Below are positions 7,829 through 16,278 of a DNA stretch of 43,266 nucleotides, piece after piece. The notes under the pieces are model-generated. The model was not told the DNA's origin and did no database searches. It saw only the letters and a list, made by a program, of their open reading frames with translations. Source of the DNA: JACVCK01 sp041940385. Its GTDB lineage: Bacteria; Planctomycetota; Phycisphaerae; Phycisphaerales; UBA1924. The stretch lies in NCBI GenBank assembly GCA_041940385.1, contig JBGTSD010000015.1:1-43266 (forward strand), in the 5' to 3' direction. The position numbers and the translations under genes were made by a program. Numbering within the stretch: the first letter of the stretch is position 1; each line of letters starts with the position of its first letter.

Positions 7829-8644
7829 ATGCCCCGTTTCCACCCGCTCATCGCCCTGCTCGCCCTCATCGTCGCCGCAGCGCCGTCGCTCCGCGCCGAG
7901 AACGCGCCCTCGACACCCATCGACACCGCGAACGCGCTCCTCTCGGCGCTCGAGCACGCCGGCGAAGACCTCACGACGCTCCAGGCCGACATCCTCTACG
8001 ACCGGCGCTTCGCGCTTCAGGGCGACCGCCACGTCCGCGAAGGCGCGCTCTATTTCCGCACCGACGACGCCGCGAAGACCAAGCGCGCGTTCTGCATTCG
8101 CTTCGACACCCTGCGCATCGGCGATCGTCAGGAAGACGACCCGCAGACGTGGATCTTCGATGGCCGCTGGCTCACCGAGGTCCGCCCCGCCGAGAAGCGC
8201 CTCGTCCGGCGTGAAGTCGTCGGCGAGGGCGAGACGTTCGACCCGCTGCGCATCGGCGAGGGCCCTATGCCGATCCCGATCGGCCAGAAGGCCGACGAGA
8301 TCCTCGCCCGCTACGACGCCACGCTCGTCGAGCAGCAAGACAGTCTCAACGACGAAGCGAAGCGCTACCTCGTCGAGGACTGCTGGCAGCTCCTCCTCCG
8401 CCCGCGCTCCGATCGCCTCGACAAGGACGAGTTCCGCGAGATCCGGCTCTGGTACTCCAAGGACACGCTCCTGCCGCGCATGGCGCGCACCATCAACCGC
8501 GCCCGCGACGAGTCCTTCGTCGTGCTGATCAACCTCCAGCGCAACGAGCCCCTGCCCGCCGGCGCCTTCGGCGTCCCCGACACCACCGACGGCGCCTGGG
8601 AAGTCCAGATCGAGCCCCTCCGCACCGCGGACGACATGCGCTGA
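7829..8644 (+). CDS. LolA-like outer-membrane lipoprotein carrier fold, secreted
   Basis: 271 residues. The ATG at 7829 is chosen for AAGGAG at 7818-7823 and the signal peptide that follows (MPRFHPLIALLALIVAAAPS, cleavage near LRA-EN). The body has the LolA-like order: a helix with LLSALEHAGEDLTTLQADILYDRR, a strand pair EGALYFR, and TWIFDGRWLTEVRPAEKRLVRREV. In planctomycetes such proteins are often annotated only as LolA-like; lipoprotein transport is not proven. It is followed after 46 bases by a secreted TPR-metallopeptidase, and the pair is likely co-transcribed. Confidence 0.72.
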   Translation: MPRFHPLIALLALIVAAAPSLRAENAPSTPIDTANALLSALEHAGEDLTTLQADILYDRRFALQGDRHVREGALYFRTDDAAKTKRAFCIRFDTLRIGDRQEDDPQTWIFDGRWLTEVRPAEKRLVRREVVGEGETFDPLRIGEGPMPIPIGQKADEILARYDATLVEQQDSLNDEAKRYLVEDCWQLLLRPRSDRLDKDEFREIRLWYSKDTLLPRMARTINRARDESFVVLINLQRNEPLPAGAFGVPDTTDGAWEVQIEPLRTADDMR

Positions 8645-8690
8645 GGCCGATCTTCAACTCGCTGGCCCACCCGACCGACAAGGATCCCGG

Positions 8691-11411
8691 ATGATCCGAC
8701 GAACCACCGCACTCCTCGCCGCGCTCCTCGCCGCCGCCGCGCTCGCCCAGCCGGCCGACGACCCCACCGAGCTGCTGAACGATCTCAGCCGCATGCGCGA
8801 TCAGGCCTCCGGACAGCCGCAGATGTCCGAGGGCGTTCGCGCGCTCCTCTCCGCCGCCTATCTCACCGAGGCCGAGCGCAGCGCGATCCGCGTCTTCCAC
8901 GGCGCCTGGCGCGACGAGGACCTCCTCGACCCCGCGCTCCGCGCCAAGGCCGCGCTCATGATCGGCGCCTGGCACGATCCCTCCCTCGCCGACGATCGCG
9001 CCGCCATCGAAGACCGCGCCGACGCCATGCTCCATCGAGGCGACCTCGACGACGCCGCGTCGCTCCTGACCGACGCGACGTCCGTCCGCGCCGTCCGCAT
9101 CCGCGCCGAAGCGCTCGAAGGCCTCGGACGATTCGACGACGCCGACGCCGCCGTCGAGCCCGTCGTCTCCGCGCTCGTGCAGGGCGGCTTCAAGGACGCC
9201 GAGGACATCGTCGAGGGGGTCAAAGCGCTGCGCGTCCGCGCGCGCGTCCGCGGCCAGCCGGCGCAGGACTACCACCGCATGAACGACCTGCTCGCGTACG
9301 CGCGCGACGGCGTCGATCGACTCTACTACCCCGCGCTCATCGCCGAGGCCGAACTCCTCTACGACAAGGACAACCGACAGCAGGCCGCCGAGGCCGCGCT
9401 CCGCGCCCTCGAACTCAACCCCGCCGCCGCAGACGCCTGGGCCATCCTCGGCAAGCTCTCCGTCGGCTCGTTCGCCTTCGACCAGGCCCGCGACGCCGCG
9501 GCCAACATCGACGACCACCTCAAGCGCTTCACCGGCGACGCCGACGCCGTCGGCGCGCAAAGCGCCATCATCCGCGCCACCGCGTGGATGCGCCAGAACG
9601 ACCCCTTCCTCGCCGCCGACGAGATCGCGCCGCTCCTCGCGAAGTACCCGCGCCACCGCGAACTCATGGCGCTCCGCTCCGCGACCCTTGCGCTCCAGTG
9701 GCGTGTTCCGGAGTTGGAAGAAGCGCTCGCGCAGTTCGACGCGCTCTCCCCCGGCTCGCCCGATGCGCTCCTCGCCGTCGGCAAGGCGCTCGCCGAGGTC
9801 CGCCAATACGAGATCGCCGCGGACTACCTCGAACGGGCCAGCGCGCGACAGCCGAATCTCCCCGCGCCGCTCATCGAACTGGGCCTGCTCGAACTCCAGT
9901 CCGGGCGCGACACCCGCGCGCTCGATGCGCTCCGCCGCGCCGCCCAGCTCGATCCCTTCAACACCCGCGCCGCCAACAGTTTGAGTCTCATCGAGGAACT
10001 CCTCACCTACGAGACCGTCGAGAGCGAGCACTTCATCGTCCGCTACCAGCCCGGGGTGGACGCCGTGATGGCGCGCGACATGCTCGAGCCGCTCGAGGAG
10101 CTGCACGAGGTCGTCGCCGGCGCCATCCGCCACACGCCCGATCGCAAGACTGTGATCGAGCTCATGCCCGATCACCAGTGGTTCGCCGTGCGCATCACCG
10201 GCATGCCCGCGCTGCACACCATCGCCGCGTCCACCGGCCCCGTCATCGCGATGGAGGCGCCCAAGGTCGGCGCGCGCCACACCGGCGAGTACGACTGGAT
10301 CCGCGTCGTCCGCCACGAGTACGTCCACACCGTCACGCTCTCGCGCACCAACAACCGCATCCCCCACTGGTTCACCGAGGCCGCGGCCGTGTACCTCGAA
10401 GGCGGCCCGCGCGACTACGGCGCCGCCACGCTCCTCGCCCGCGCCGCGCGCGACGGCGAGCTCTTCGACATGCGCAAGATCAACATCGCGTTCGTCCGGC
10501 CGGAGAAGCCGACGGACCGCTCGCAGGCCTACGCGCAGGGCCACTGGATGTACGAGTTCATCGTCGAGCGCTGGGGCGAGGATGCGCCGCTGGACCTCAT
10601 GGACCAGTACGCCGCCGGCGCCCGCGAGGACGCCGCGATGCAGTCGGTCCTCGGCCTCTCGCAGGAGCAGTTCTTCGAGGCTTTCAAGCCCTGGGCCGCG
10701 GCACAGGTGCGCACCTGGGGCATGATGCCCGAGCCCTCCATCGACGCCATCGTCGCCGAGTGGGCGGCGAAGGACGACGACTGGCGCGCCCAGGCGCGCG
10801 CCACGCTCGTTGGCGCGGCCGAGTCGTTCGCCTTCCGCACCAGCGGCGCCGCCGGCTCGCGTGTCCCGAATCTCTCGCTCCCGCGCCCGACGCTCGAGGC
10901 CGCGACCGCGTGGCTCGACGCACACCCGAACCATCCCGATGTCCTCGAGGTCGCGCTCACGCTGATGCTCGAGGCCAACGGCCAGCAGCCCGCGCCGGAG
11001 ATGATCCCGCTCCTCGAGCGCTACGCCGACGCGCGCCCGGTGGACCCCATGCCCCACCGCCACCTCGCGCGCCTCTACCTCGCCACCGAGACGCCGGACA
11101 AGGCGATCCCGCACCTTGAGTACCTCGATGTGCGCGAGCAGAAGTCCGCGGCGTACGCCATCGAGCTCGCCCGCCGCTACGCCGCGACCCGCGACCTCGA
11201 CCGCGCCGCGATCAAGGCCGAGCGCGCCACGCAGATCGCGCCATTCAACGCCAACTACCGCGAGTTCGCCGCACGCGTCGCGCTCCTCCGCCAGGACTAC
11301 CAGGCCGCGGAGGACCAGATCGAAGCGCTGACCAACCTCGAGCCGGACCGGCCCGAGCACCAGAAGCGCCTCGACCGAGTCCGCGAACTGATGGCCGGCG
11401 CCGCGAGTTGA
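8691..11411 (+). CDS. Secreted TPR protein with a gluzincin-type metallopeptidase domain
   Basis: 906 residues with a signal peptide (MIRRTTALLAALLAAAALAQ). AAGGAT lies before the ATG at 8691. The first ~430 residues are helical TPR-like repeats, for example AAEAALRALELNPAAADAWAI. A peptidase domain follows with the zinc motif HEYVH (residues 542-546) and, 16 residues on, WFTEAAAVYLEGG, whose Glu563 should be the third ligand, as in the peptidase MA-like group. More TPR-like helices follow to the C-terminus (IPHLEYLDVREQKSAAYAIE onward). It probably acts in the periplasm or outside the cell; substrate unknown. The convergent FG-GAP gene ends 48 bases away. Confidence 0.85.
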   Translation: MIRRTTALLAALLAAAALAQPADDPTELLNDLSRMRDQASGQPQMSEGVRALLSAAYLTEAERSAIRVFHGAWRDEDLLDPALRAKAALMIGAWHDPSLADDRAAIEDRADAMLHRGDLDDAASLLTDATSVRAVRIRAEALEGLGRFDDADAAVEPVVSALVQGGFKDAEDIVEGVKALRVRARVRGQPAQDYHRMNDLLAYARDGVDRLYYPALIAEAELLYDKDNRQQAAEAALRALELNPAAADAWAILGKLSVGSFAFDQARDAAANIDDHLKRFTGDADAVGAQSAIIRATAWMRQNDPFLAADEIAPLLAKYPRHRELMALRSATLALQWRVPELEEALAQFDALSPGSPDALLAVGKALAEVRQYEIAADYLERASARQPNLPAPLIELGLLELQSGRDTRALDALRRAAQLDPFNTRAANSLSLIEELLTYETVESEHFIVRYQPGVDAVMARDMLEPLEELHEVVAGAIRHTPDRKTVIELMPDHQWFAVRITGMPALHTIAASTGPVIAMEAPKVGARHTGEYDWIRVVRHEYVHTVTLSRTNNRIPHWFTEAAAVYLEGGPRDYGAATLLARAARDGELFDMRKINIAFVRPEKPTDRSQAYAQGHWMYEFIVERWGEDAPLDLMDQYAAGAREDAAMQSVLGLSQEQFFEAFKPWAAAQVRTWGMMPEPSIDAIVAEWAAKDDDWRAQARATLVGAAESFAFRTSGAAGSRVPNLSLPRPTLEAATAWLDAHPNHPDVLEVALTLMLEANGQQPAPEMIPLLERYADARPVDPMPHRHLARLYLATETPDKAIPHLEYLDVREQKSAAYAIELARRYAATRDLDRAAIKAERATQIAPFNANYREFAARVALLRQDYQAAEDQIEALTNLEPDRPEHQKRLDRVRELMAGAAS

Positions 11412-11417
11412 AGGAAG

Positions 11418-11447
11418 GGGCGCACCCGCGTTTCCGCGCGTGCGCCC
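11418..11447. terminator. Hairpin between convergent genes (possible bidirectional terminator)
   Basis: Arms GGGCGCAC-C-CGCG (11418-11430) and CGCG-C-GTGCGCCC (11435-11447) pair over 12 bp with one mismatch around TTTC. It sits in the 48 bases between two stop codons. There is no U-tract on either side, so intrinsic termination is not certain. Confidence 0.45.
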
Positions 11448-11459
11448 TATCGCCATCGA

Positions 11460-13301
11460 TCAGGGTCGCGCTGCCTGAAGCAGCTTCAGCAAGTCGGCGA
11501 CCGTCGCGTCGCCGTCGCCATCGAGGTCGAGCGCCTTCGTTGGCGCGCCCGACTGATGCTGCTCGATCCATGCCGCGGCGTCGGCCTCGTTCACGACGCC
11601 GTTGCCATCGAGGTCCCCGCCTGCGATCATCCCCTCGGGGCACGCGTATCCCCAGTCCGTGCCGCACTCCGACAGGAAGACATAAGCGCGGCCCCAGTCA
11701 ATCTCGTCGCCAGAGTATTCGCAGATTCCGGGATCGCCGGGATCGCACTTCGGCTCCCACTTGAACGCGCCGATCGCGATGTCGCCGTAGCCGTCGTTGT
11801 CGACGTCGCCCTGACCGTAGAACACGCGAGCCAGCTCCATCGACTGCTGATCGCCGGTGAACATCACGCCCGCCGCCTCGTCCCCGTCGGCGCCGCTGGA
11901 GAACTCGCTGGCTCGGTAGTCCGAGCTGTACACGATGTACACTCGGCCCGCCTGTGTTGTGCCGCCCTCGTCGTACGTGGGAGACGTGATTGCGCAGTCC
12001 GAATAGCCGTCATTGTTGACGTCGCCGATCCACACGACGAACCGCCCGAACTGATCGCCGCCGCCCTCGCCCTCGAGGTAGAGATACGCGCTGCTGGTGG
12101 TGAGGTCGATCGTGGTACCGCTGTAGTCGTCGATGTCGAGATTGAAGAAGTATGCGCGCCCACGCAGCGACGAAGAATTCACGGTCTCGCTCGGCGCCGT
12201 GACGATCAGGTCGTTGTGGCGACCGTAGTGACCCGATCCGCTGATGACGTCGTCGAACCGCCCGCCACCGGCGAAGCCATAACCGAACTTGCCGCTCGCC
12301 GCCGTGCCCTTGATGCGCCAGAGCAGATCGAGCGAGCTCATGGTGGTGTCCCACCGGTACACACGCACACGCCCGACATCGCTCGACATGCCGTCGTCAT
12401 AGCCCGGCTCGCCCACCACAAACTCCCAGGCGCCATCGCCGTCCAAGTCGCCTGCGCCCGAGATCCATCGGCCGTGCTCGTCGTCCTTCGCCGTGCCCTG
12501 AAGAATGATGTTTGCGCTGGAAGCGTTGATGACCGTCGTGTTGGGATAGCTCGGCGCCGCGGGCAGGAAGAAGACGTAGCTGCGACCCCAGTTCGCCTTC
12601 TGACCGGAAGACGCCGCGGAGTTCCACCATCGGAACGCCGTGATCGCGACGTCCTGCCGTCCGTCGTCGTTCACATCGCCCGGGCCGGCCATGTAGTAGC
12701 CGAACTGATCCGAGTCCTGCGAATCATCATCGCCCTGCTCGCCGACGAATTCGAACACCTTCCACCACACGTTCTGGCTGGTGTTCGTGTCGTAGTAGTA
12801 CGAGTAGATGTAGGCCTTCCCGTCGGCGTCGGCATTCTGGTTCGGCGATGCGCCGACCAGAATGTCGTCGCGTCCATCTCCGTTGACATCGCCGGTGTAT
12901 TGCAGACTGCCGATCGCCGACACCGCGATGCCGAGCCGAGACGAAGTCTGGCCGCCGCCGACAAGATCCACGCGTTCGCCGATCACCGTCGAGCCGATCT
13001 GTTGCATCAGACCGCTCGTGCTGTCGAACTTGAAGACGGCGAAACCGCCCTTGGCGACGCCGGAGTCGATCAAACCCGGCGACCCGACCACCACGTCGTC
13101 CTTCCCGTCCCCGTCCACATCGCCCACGATGGAGACGGCGAAGCCGACGTTCTCGTCGTCCGCGGTCCCGCTCTGCATCAGCAGGCCGTCGGACGGCTCC
13201 AGATTGCCCCCGACCACGCCCGACGCCAGACCAGCGCTCAGCGCGCACGCGGCCATCGACGCCCAGAGTTGCTTGCCACTCGTTCCTTGCTTGAACTGCA
13301 T
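11460..13301 (-). CDS. Secreted FG-GAP (integrin-alpha-like) seven-repeat protein with dockerin-like tail
   Basis: 613 residues. The ATG at 13301 is used: AGGAG lies 6 bases upstream and a signal peptide follows (KQLWASMAACALSAGLASG). Seven FG-GAP-type repeats are visible, each with a calcium-loop motif: GDVDGDGKDDVVVGSPG, GDVNGDGRDDILVGAS, GDVNDDGRQDVAITA, GDLDGDGAWEFVVGEPG, one degenerate copy near HNDLIVTAP, GDVNNDGYSDCAITSP and GDVDNDGYGDIAIGAF. Seven is the blade count of integrin-alpha propellers. The C-terminus has dockerin-like loops (GDLDGNGVVNEADAAAW, LDLDGDGDATVADLLKLL). Probably a surface-exposed protein; partner unknown. Confidence 0.88.
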   Translation of the reverse strand: MQFKQGTSGKQLWASMAACALSAGLASGVVGGNLEPSDGLLMQSGTADDENVGFAVSIVGDVDGDGKDDVVVGSPGLIDSGVAKGGFAVFKFDSTSGLMQQIGSTVIGERVDLVGGGQTSSRLGIAVSAIGSLQYTGDVNGDGRDDILVGASPNQNADADGKAYIYSYYYDTNTSQNVWWKVFEFVGEQGDDDSQDSDQFGYYMAGPGDVNDDGRQDVAITAFRWWNSAASSGQKANWGRSYVFFLPAAPSYPNTTVINASSANIILQGTAKDDEHGRWISGAGDLDGDGAWEFVVGEPGYDDGMSSDVGRVRVYRWDTTMSSLDLLWRIKGTAASGKFGYGFAGGGRFDDVISGSGHYGRHNDLIVTAPSETVNSSSLRGRAYFFNLDIDDYSGTTIDLTTSSAYLYLEGEGGGDQFGRFVVWIGDVNNDGYSDCAITSPTYDEGGTTQAGRVYIVYSSDYRASEFSSGADGDEAAGVMFTGDQQSMELARVFYGQGDVDNDGYGDIAIGAFKWEPKCDPGDPGICEYSGDEIDWGRAYVFLSECGTDWGYACPEGMIAGGDLDGNGVVNEADAAAWIEQHQSGAPTKALDLDGDGDATVADLLKLLQAARP

Positions 13302-13327
13302 CACAGACTCCTGCGGCGGCCGATCAA

Positions 13328-13363
13328 GTGCGCACCGATCGCGCACTCGGCCGCGGTGCGCAC
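13328..13363 (-). promoter_or_regulatory. Leader hairpin upstream of the FG-GAP gene
   Basis: GTGCGCACC (13328-13336) and GGTGCGCAC (13355-13363) form a perfect 9-bp inverted repeat with an 18-base spacer, ending 26 bases upstream of the start codon. It could be an operator or an mRNA leader hairpin. Confidence 0.45.
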
Positions 13364-13569
13364 GAACGGCTCTACAACGAATCGATGAGCGCTGACGAAA
13401 GCGATCCGAGCTGCTCAACGCGGCCGATCGCCGACGACCAGACTCAAACACGATGGACTGCGCGACGCTCGATCAATCGCAGAGGGCTGGCATAATCGAG
13501 GTCACCCCAGAAGACTCCGTAGACTCTGCACTGTCGTGTATAGATGCATTATCCGGCGATGACAACTTT

Positions 13570-13591
13570 CCCCAGAGCAACCTGCTCGGGG
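13570..13591 (-). terminator. Possible terminator hairpin after the ketosynthase operon
   Basis: CCCC-A-GAGCA-ACC-TGCTC-GGGG gives a 9-bp stem with one bulge, about 35 bases beyond the last stop of the operon. The minus-strand sequence after it (AAAGTTGTC) is only weakly U-rich, so confidence is low. Confidence 0.3.
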
Positions 13592-13624
13592 GGAACATGC
13601 TGCGAACATCGTGCGAGCTGATCT

Positions 13625-14362
13625 TTACTCCCGCGCCGTCACCCAGCGCAGCGCGAGCCGATCATCCTCGATGCGCACGCCCGCGAGGCGCACGCGTCGG
13701 CCGTCTTCGAGATCGATCGCCGGCGCCTCCACCAGCGCAACCTTGCCCGACAACGCATCGATGAGTCGCGCGCCGTCTTCTTCCGCCGTCAACTCCGCCG
13801 GCGCCAGCGCCGCGAGGCGTTCGCTCACCCACGGCGCGATCGGCGCGGCCAGTCGGCCGACCGTCACGCTCTCCAGCCGCGCCCACAGCGCGCCGCGCTC
13901 GTCCACCCACGCGTTCAGGCGCGCGCCGAGCACGCGCTCGTCGTCGCCGGTCTGCACGCCCACCAGCACGCGCCCGCGCTCGAACCAGACGCGCACGTCC
14001 GGCGCGCCGCCGTTGTCGCCCCGCTCGTGCGCGAGCCACTTGGGCAGCCGGTCCGTGATCCACGCGTTGGCCTGCTCCGCCGAGAGCGCCATGGACCACT
14101 CCTTACCCTCCGCGCGTCCGCGATGCACCTCGCTGACCACCGCGTTCTCGACGCGCTCCGCCAGCGCCGGCGCGTTCTCGACGCGCGCCTCGTCCCACCA
14201 CGCCGGCTCGCGCGAGGTCGCGCCGATGGCGATCGCCGCGAGCGCCGTGAAGAGCGCCGCCAGCGCCAGCACGGCGCCGATCAGCATGCCGCGCCAGTGC
14301 ACGCGCACGTACCCCCGACGGTCCGCGTCAGGCCGCTCGATCTCGACGCCCAGTACGCTCAA
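13625..14362 (-). CDS. Membrane-anchored protein of unknown function, ketosynthase operon
   Basis: 245 residues from a TTG start at 14362, which is supported by GGGGAG 5 bases upstream on the minus strand. A cytoplasmic N-terminus of about 25 residues (DADRRGYVRVHWRG) precedes one membrane helix (MLIGAVLALAALFTALAAIAIGA). The remaining ~195 residues should be periplasmic and contain alternating helix and strand segments (AEQANAWITDRLPKWL, VRVWFERGRVLVGVQTG, RRVRLAGVRIEDDRLALRWV). I do not recognise the domain. It starts 34 bases after the ketosynthase stop and is the last gene of the operon. Confidence 0.75.
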   Translation of the reverse strand: MSVLGVEIERPDADRRGYVRVHWRGMLIGAVLALAALFTALAAIAIGATSREPAWWDEARVENAPALAERVENAVVSEVHRGRAEGKEWSMALSAEQANAWITDRLPKWLAHERGDNGGAPDVRVWFERGRVLVGVQTGDDERVLGARLNAWVDERGALWARLESVTVGRLAAPIAPWVSERLAALAPAELTAEEDGARLIDALSGKVALVEAPAIDLEDGRRVRLAGVRIEDDRLALRWVTARE

Positions 14363-14396
14363 CGATTCTCCCCGCCGCGCTCCTCACGCGCCGGCG

Positions 14397-15725
14397 TCAG
14401 CCCCGGAAGCGGCGGACGACCAGGGTGTCGTTCTGCCCGCCGAACCCGAACGAGTTGCTCAAGCACACTTCCACGCCCGGCGCGCTCAGGTCGCGCGCCG
14501 CGTTGGGAATGTAATCCAGGTCGCACACCGGGTCCGGCGTGCGCAGGTTCATCGTCGGCGGCAGCCAGCCCGTCTTGATCGCCTGCACGCAGGTGATCAG
14601 CTCCACCGCGCCCGCCGCGGCGATCAGGTGGCCGAACATCGACTTCACCGACGACACCGGGATCCGCGGCGCCAGATCGCCGAAGACCGCCTTGATCGCG
14701 CGCGTCTCGATCGAGTCGTTCTCCTTCGTGCCCGTCCCGTGCGCCGAGATGTAGTGCACCATCGGGCGCCCGTCCTCGTCCTTGCCGGCCGGGTCCAGCC
14801 CCGCCTGCTCGAGCGCCTCACGCATCGCCGCCTGCGCGCCCATGCCGTCGGGCTGGATGTCCGTGATGCGGAACGCGTCCGCCGACGAGCCGTAGCCGAC
14901 GATCTCCGCCAGCGGCTCGGCGCCGCGCTTCTTGGCGTGCTCGAGCGTCTCAAGGATCACCATCCCCGACCCCTCGCCCATCACGAAGCCGTCGCGCGTC
15001 GAGTCGAAGGGCCGGCTCGCGTGCGTCGGATCATCGCGCCGCCCGGAGAGCGCCGTCAGCCGGATGAACCCGGTGACGCCCAGCGGGTGGATCATCGTGT
15101 GCGCGCCGCCGGCGATCATCACGTCCGCGTCGCCGCGCGAGAGGATCTCGAACGCCTCGCCGATCGCCTGCGTGCTCGCGGCGCAGGCGGTGAGGCAGTT
15201 GTACGCCGGTCCGCGCGCGCCGAACGCCGCCGCGATGTGCGACAGCGGCATGTTCGGCTCCTGCTCGAGTTCGCGGTGCCGGTCCATGCGCTGGAGCGCG
15301 GTCTTCGCCCAGCGCACGGTGTCCACCGCGCGCTTGTCGGCGTCCCAACCGGCGAGATTGGTCGCGATGAAGTTCTCGAAGTCCAGCGACCCCTCGCCCG
15401 AGCCCAGGTACACGCCCATGCGGCGCGGGTTCACCGCACCGGGCTTGCCGAGGCCCGACTGCCGCCACGCCTGCGACGCGGCGCCGAGCGCGTAGCGCGT
15501 GTTCAGCCCCGCGTGCTTGTGCGGCGAGGGATCGTCGAAGAAGTCCTCGAGGCGGAGATCACGAACCTCCGCCGCGAAGTTCGTCGTGAATGTCGTCGCG
15601 TCGAACCGCGTGATCGGGCCCACGCCCGTCTCGCCCTTCATCAGGCGCGACCACACCCCCGGCACGTCGTGACCGAGCGGCGTGACCCAGCCCATGCCCG
15701 TGATGACGATGCGCGGCCCGGCCAC
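14397..15725 (-). CDS. Beta-ketoacyl-ACP synthase (FabF/KS-alpha type), catalytically intact
   Basis: 442 residues, thiolase fold. It condenses malonyl-ACP with an acyl chain in fatty-acid or type II polyketide synthesis. All catalytic residues are present: Cys181 in TACAAS, His329 in AHGTGTKEND, Lys361 and His366 in SSVKSMFGH. The N-terminus is standard (IVITGMGWVTPLGHDV) and the C-terminal NSFGFGGQNDTLVV is intact. The start is GTG at 15725, two bases after the stop of the GxxExxY gene and without an obvious ribosome site, so coupled translation is likely. It pairs in the operon with a ketosynthase-fold protein lacking catalytic residues, resembling a KS-alpha/chain-length-factor arrangement. 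No ACP, ketoreductase or acyltransferase gene is in the window, so the product cannot be inferred. Confidence 0.92.
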   Translation of the reverse strand: MAGPRIVITGMGWVTPLGHDVPGVWSRLMKGETGVGPITRFDATTFTTNFAAEVRDLRLEDFFDDPSPHKHAGLNTRYALGAASQAWRQSGLGKPGAVNPRRMGVYLGSGEGSLDFENFIATNLAGWDADKRAVDTVRWAKTALQRMDRHRELEQEPNMPLSHIAAAFGARGPAYNCLTACAASTQAIGEAFEILSRGDADVMIAGGAHTMIHPLGVTGFIRLTALSGRRDDPTHASRPFDSTRDGFVMGEGSGMVILETLEHAKKRGAEPLAEIVGYGSSADAFRITDIQPDGMGAQAAMREALEQAGLDPAGKDEDGRPMVHYISAHGTGTKENDSIETRAIKAVFGDLAPRIPVSSVKSMFGHLIAAAGAVELITCVQAIKTGWLPPTMNLRTPDPVCDLDYIPNAARDLSAPGVEVCLSNSFGFGGQNDTLVVRRFRG

Positions 15726-15727
15726 GT

Positions 15728-16216
15728 TTATTCATCGTCTCCATGGTCGTAGTCGTCGTGATCGCCCCCGCCATGCCCGCGCATCGCGTTGAGCTTGTCC
15801 GGGTTGAGCACGCGCACCAGGCCGTCCTTCAGGCGGCGCTCGCCGAAGTTGATGATGAGCCCAAGCTCGAGGTCCGCCGCGCGGAGCTGCGCCCGCAGAC
15901 GCGTCCGGTCCAGCCCGTCGATCTCGCGCGCTACGGCCATCACCTCGACGACGAAGCGGTCGGCCACGTAGAGGCCGAGCTTGTGCTCGCCGACGGAGCG
16001 GTCCTTGTACTTCACCGGGACGGTGTGGTTCTGCTTGTATGCGATGTCCGCGTCGTCGAGCTCGCTGGTCAGCGCCTTCTCGTACACGTCCTTCGCGAAG
16101 CCCGGTCCGAGCGCCTTGTGCACCTCGATCGCGAAGCCGATCACGCGCCGGCTGACTTCGGTCAGCTGGGGGTCAAGGTCCTCGATCGGAACCGGCGGTC
16201 GTCTCTCGTAAGCCAT
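15728..16216 (-). CDS. GxxExxY-family protein with degenerate nuclease-like site
   Basis: 162 residues. The framework of the GxxExxY family (PD-(D/E)XK-like fold) is clear: EVHKALGPGFAKDVYEKAL, then KYKDRSVGEHKLGLYVADR, VVEVMAVAREI and LELGLIINFGERRLKDGLVRVLN. As I recall the family, the motif is GxGFxExxY, followed by rlDLvV and vElKav. Here the Glu is Lys42, the Asp is Gly81 and the Lys is Met93; only Glu91 remains. The tail is Asp/His/Gly-rich (GHGGGDHDDYDHGDDE). GGGAG precedes the ATG at 16216. It lies between two ketosynthase genes, 62 bases after one and 2 bases before the other. Confidence 0.85.
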   Translation of the reverse strand: MAYERRPPVPIEDLDPQLTEVSRRVIGFAIEVHKALGPGFAKDVYEKALTSELDDADIAYKQNHTVPVKYKDRSVGEHKLGLYVADRFVVEVMAVAREIDGLDRTRLRAQLRAADLELGLIINFGERRLKDGLVRVLNPDKLNAMRGHGGGDHDDYDHGDDE

Positions 16217-16278
16217 GGTTGCTCTCCCTTGAGGTGGGAAGGAAAGTTAGAAAACTCGGTCGAATCTCTCCCGGGACA

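Larger units (their letters stand above)
13302..13624. other. Non-coding stretch upstream of the FG-GAP gene
   Basis: 323 bases between two minus-strand genes, with AT-richer patches at 13500-13580. It contains a 9-bp leader hairpin (13328-13363) and a hairpin near the end of the ketosynthase operon (13570-13591). I see no credible open frame or structural RNA. Confidence 0.5.

Noticed and set aside
8529..11456. Very long open frame on the minus strand opposite the TPR-metallopeptidase gene
   Set aside because: High-GC shadow: it has no signal peptide or family motif, its composition is biased to Arg/Gly/Val/Glu, and the plus-strand gene has HEYVH, TPRs and a ribosome site.
13611..15752. Long plus-strand open frame opposite the ketosynthase operon
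   Set aside because: Shadow of the minus-strand genes, which have intact ketosynthase motifs.
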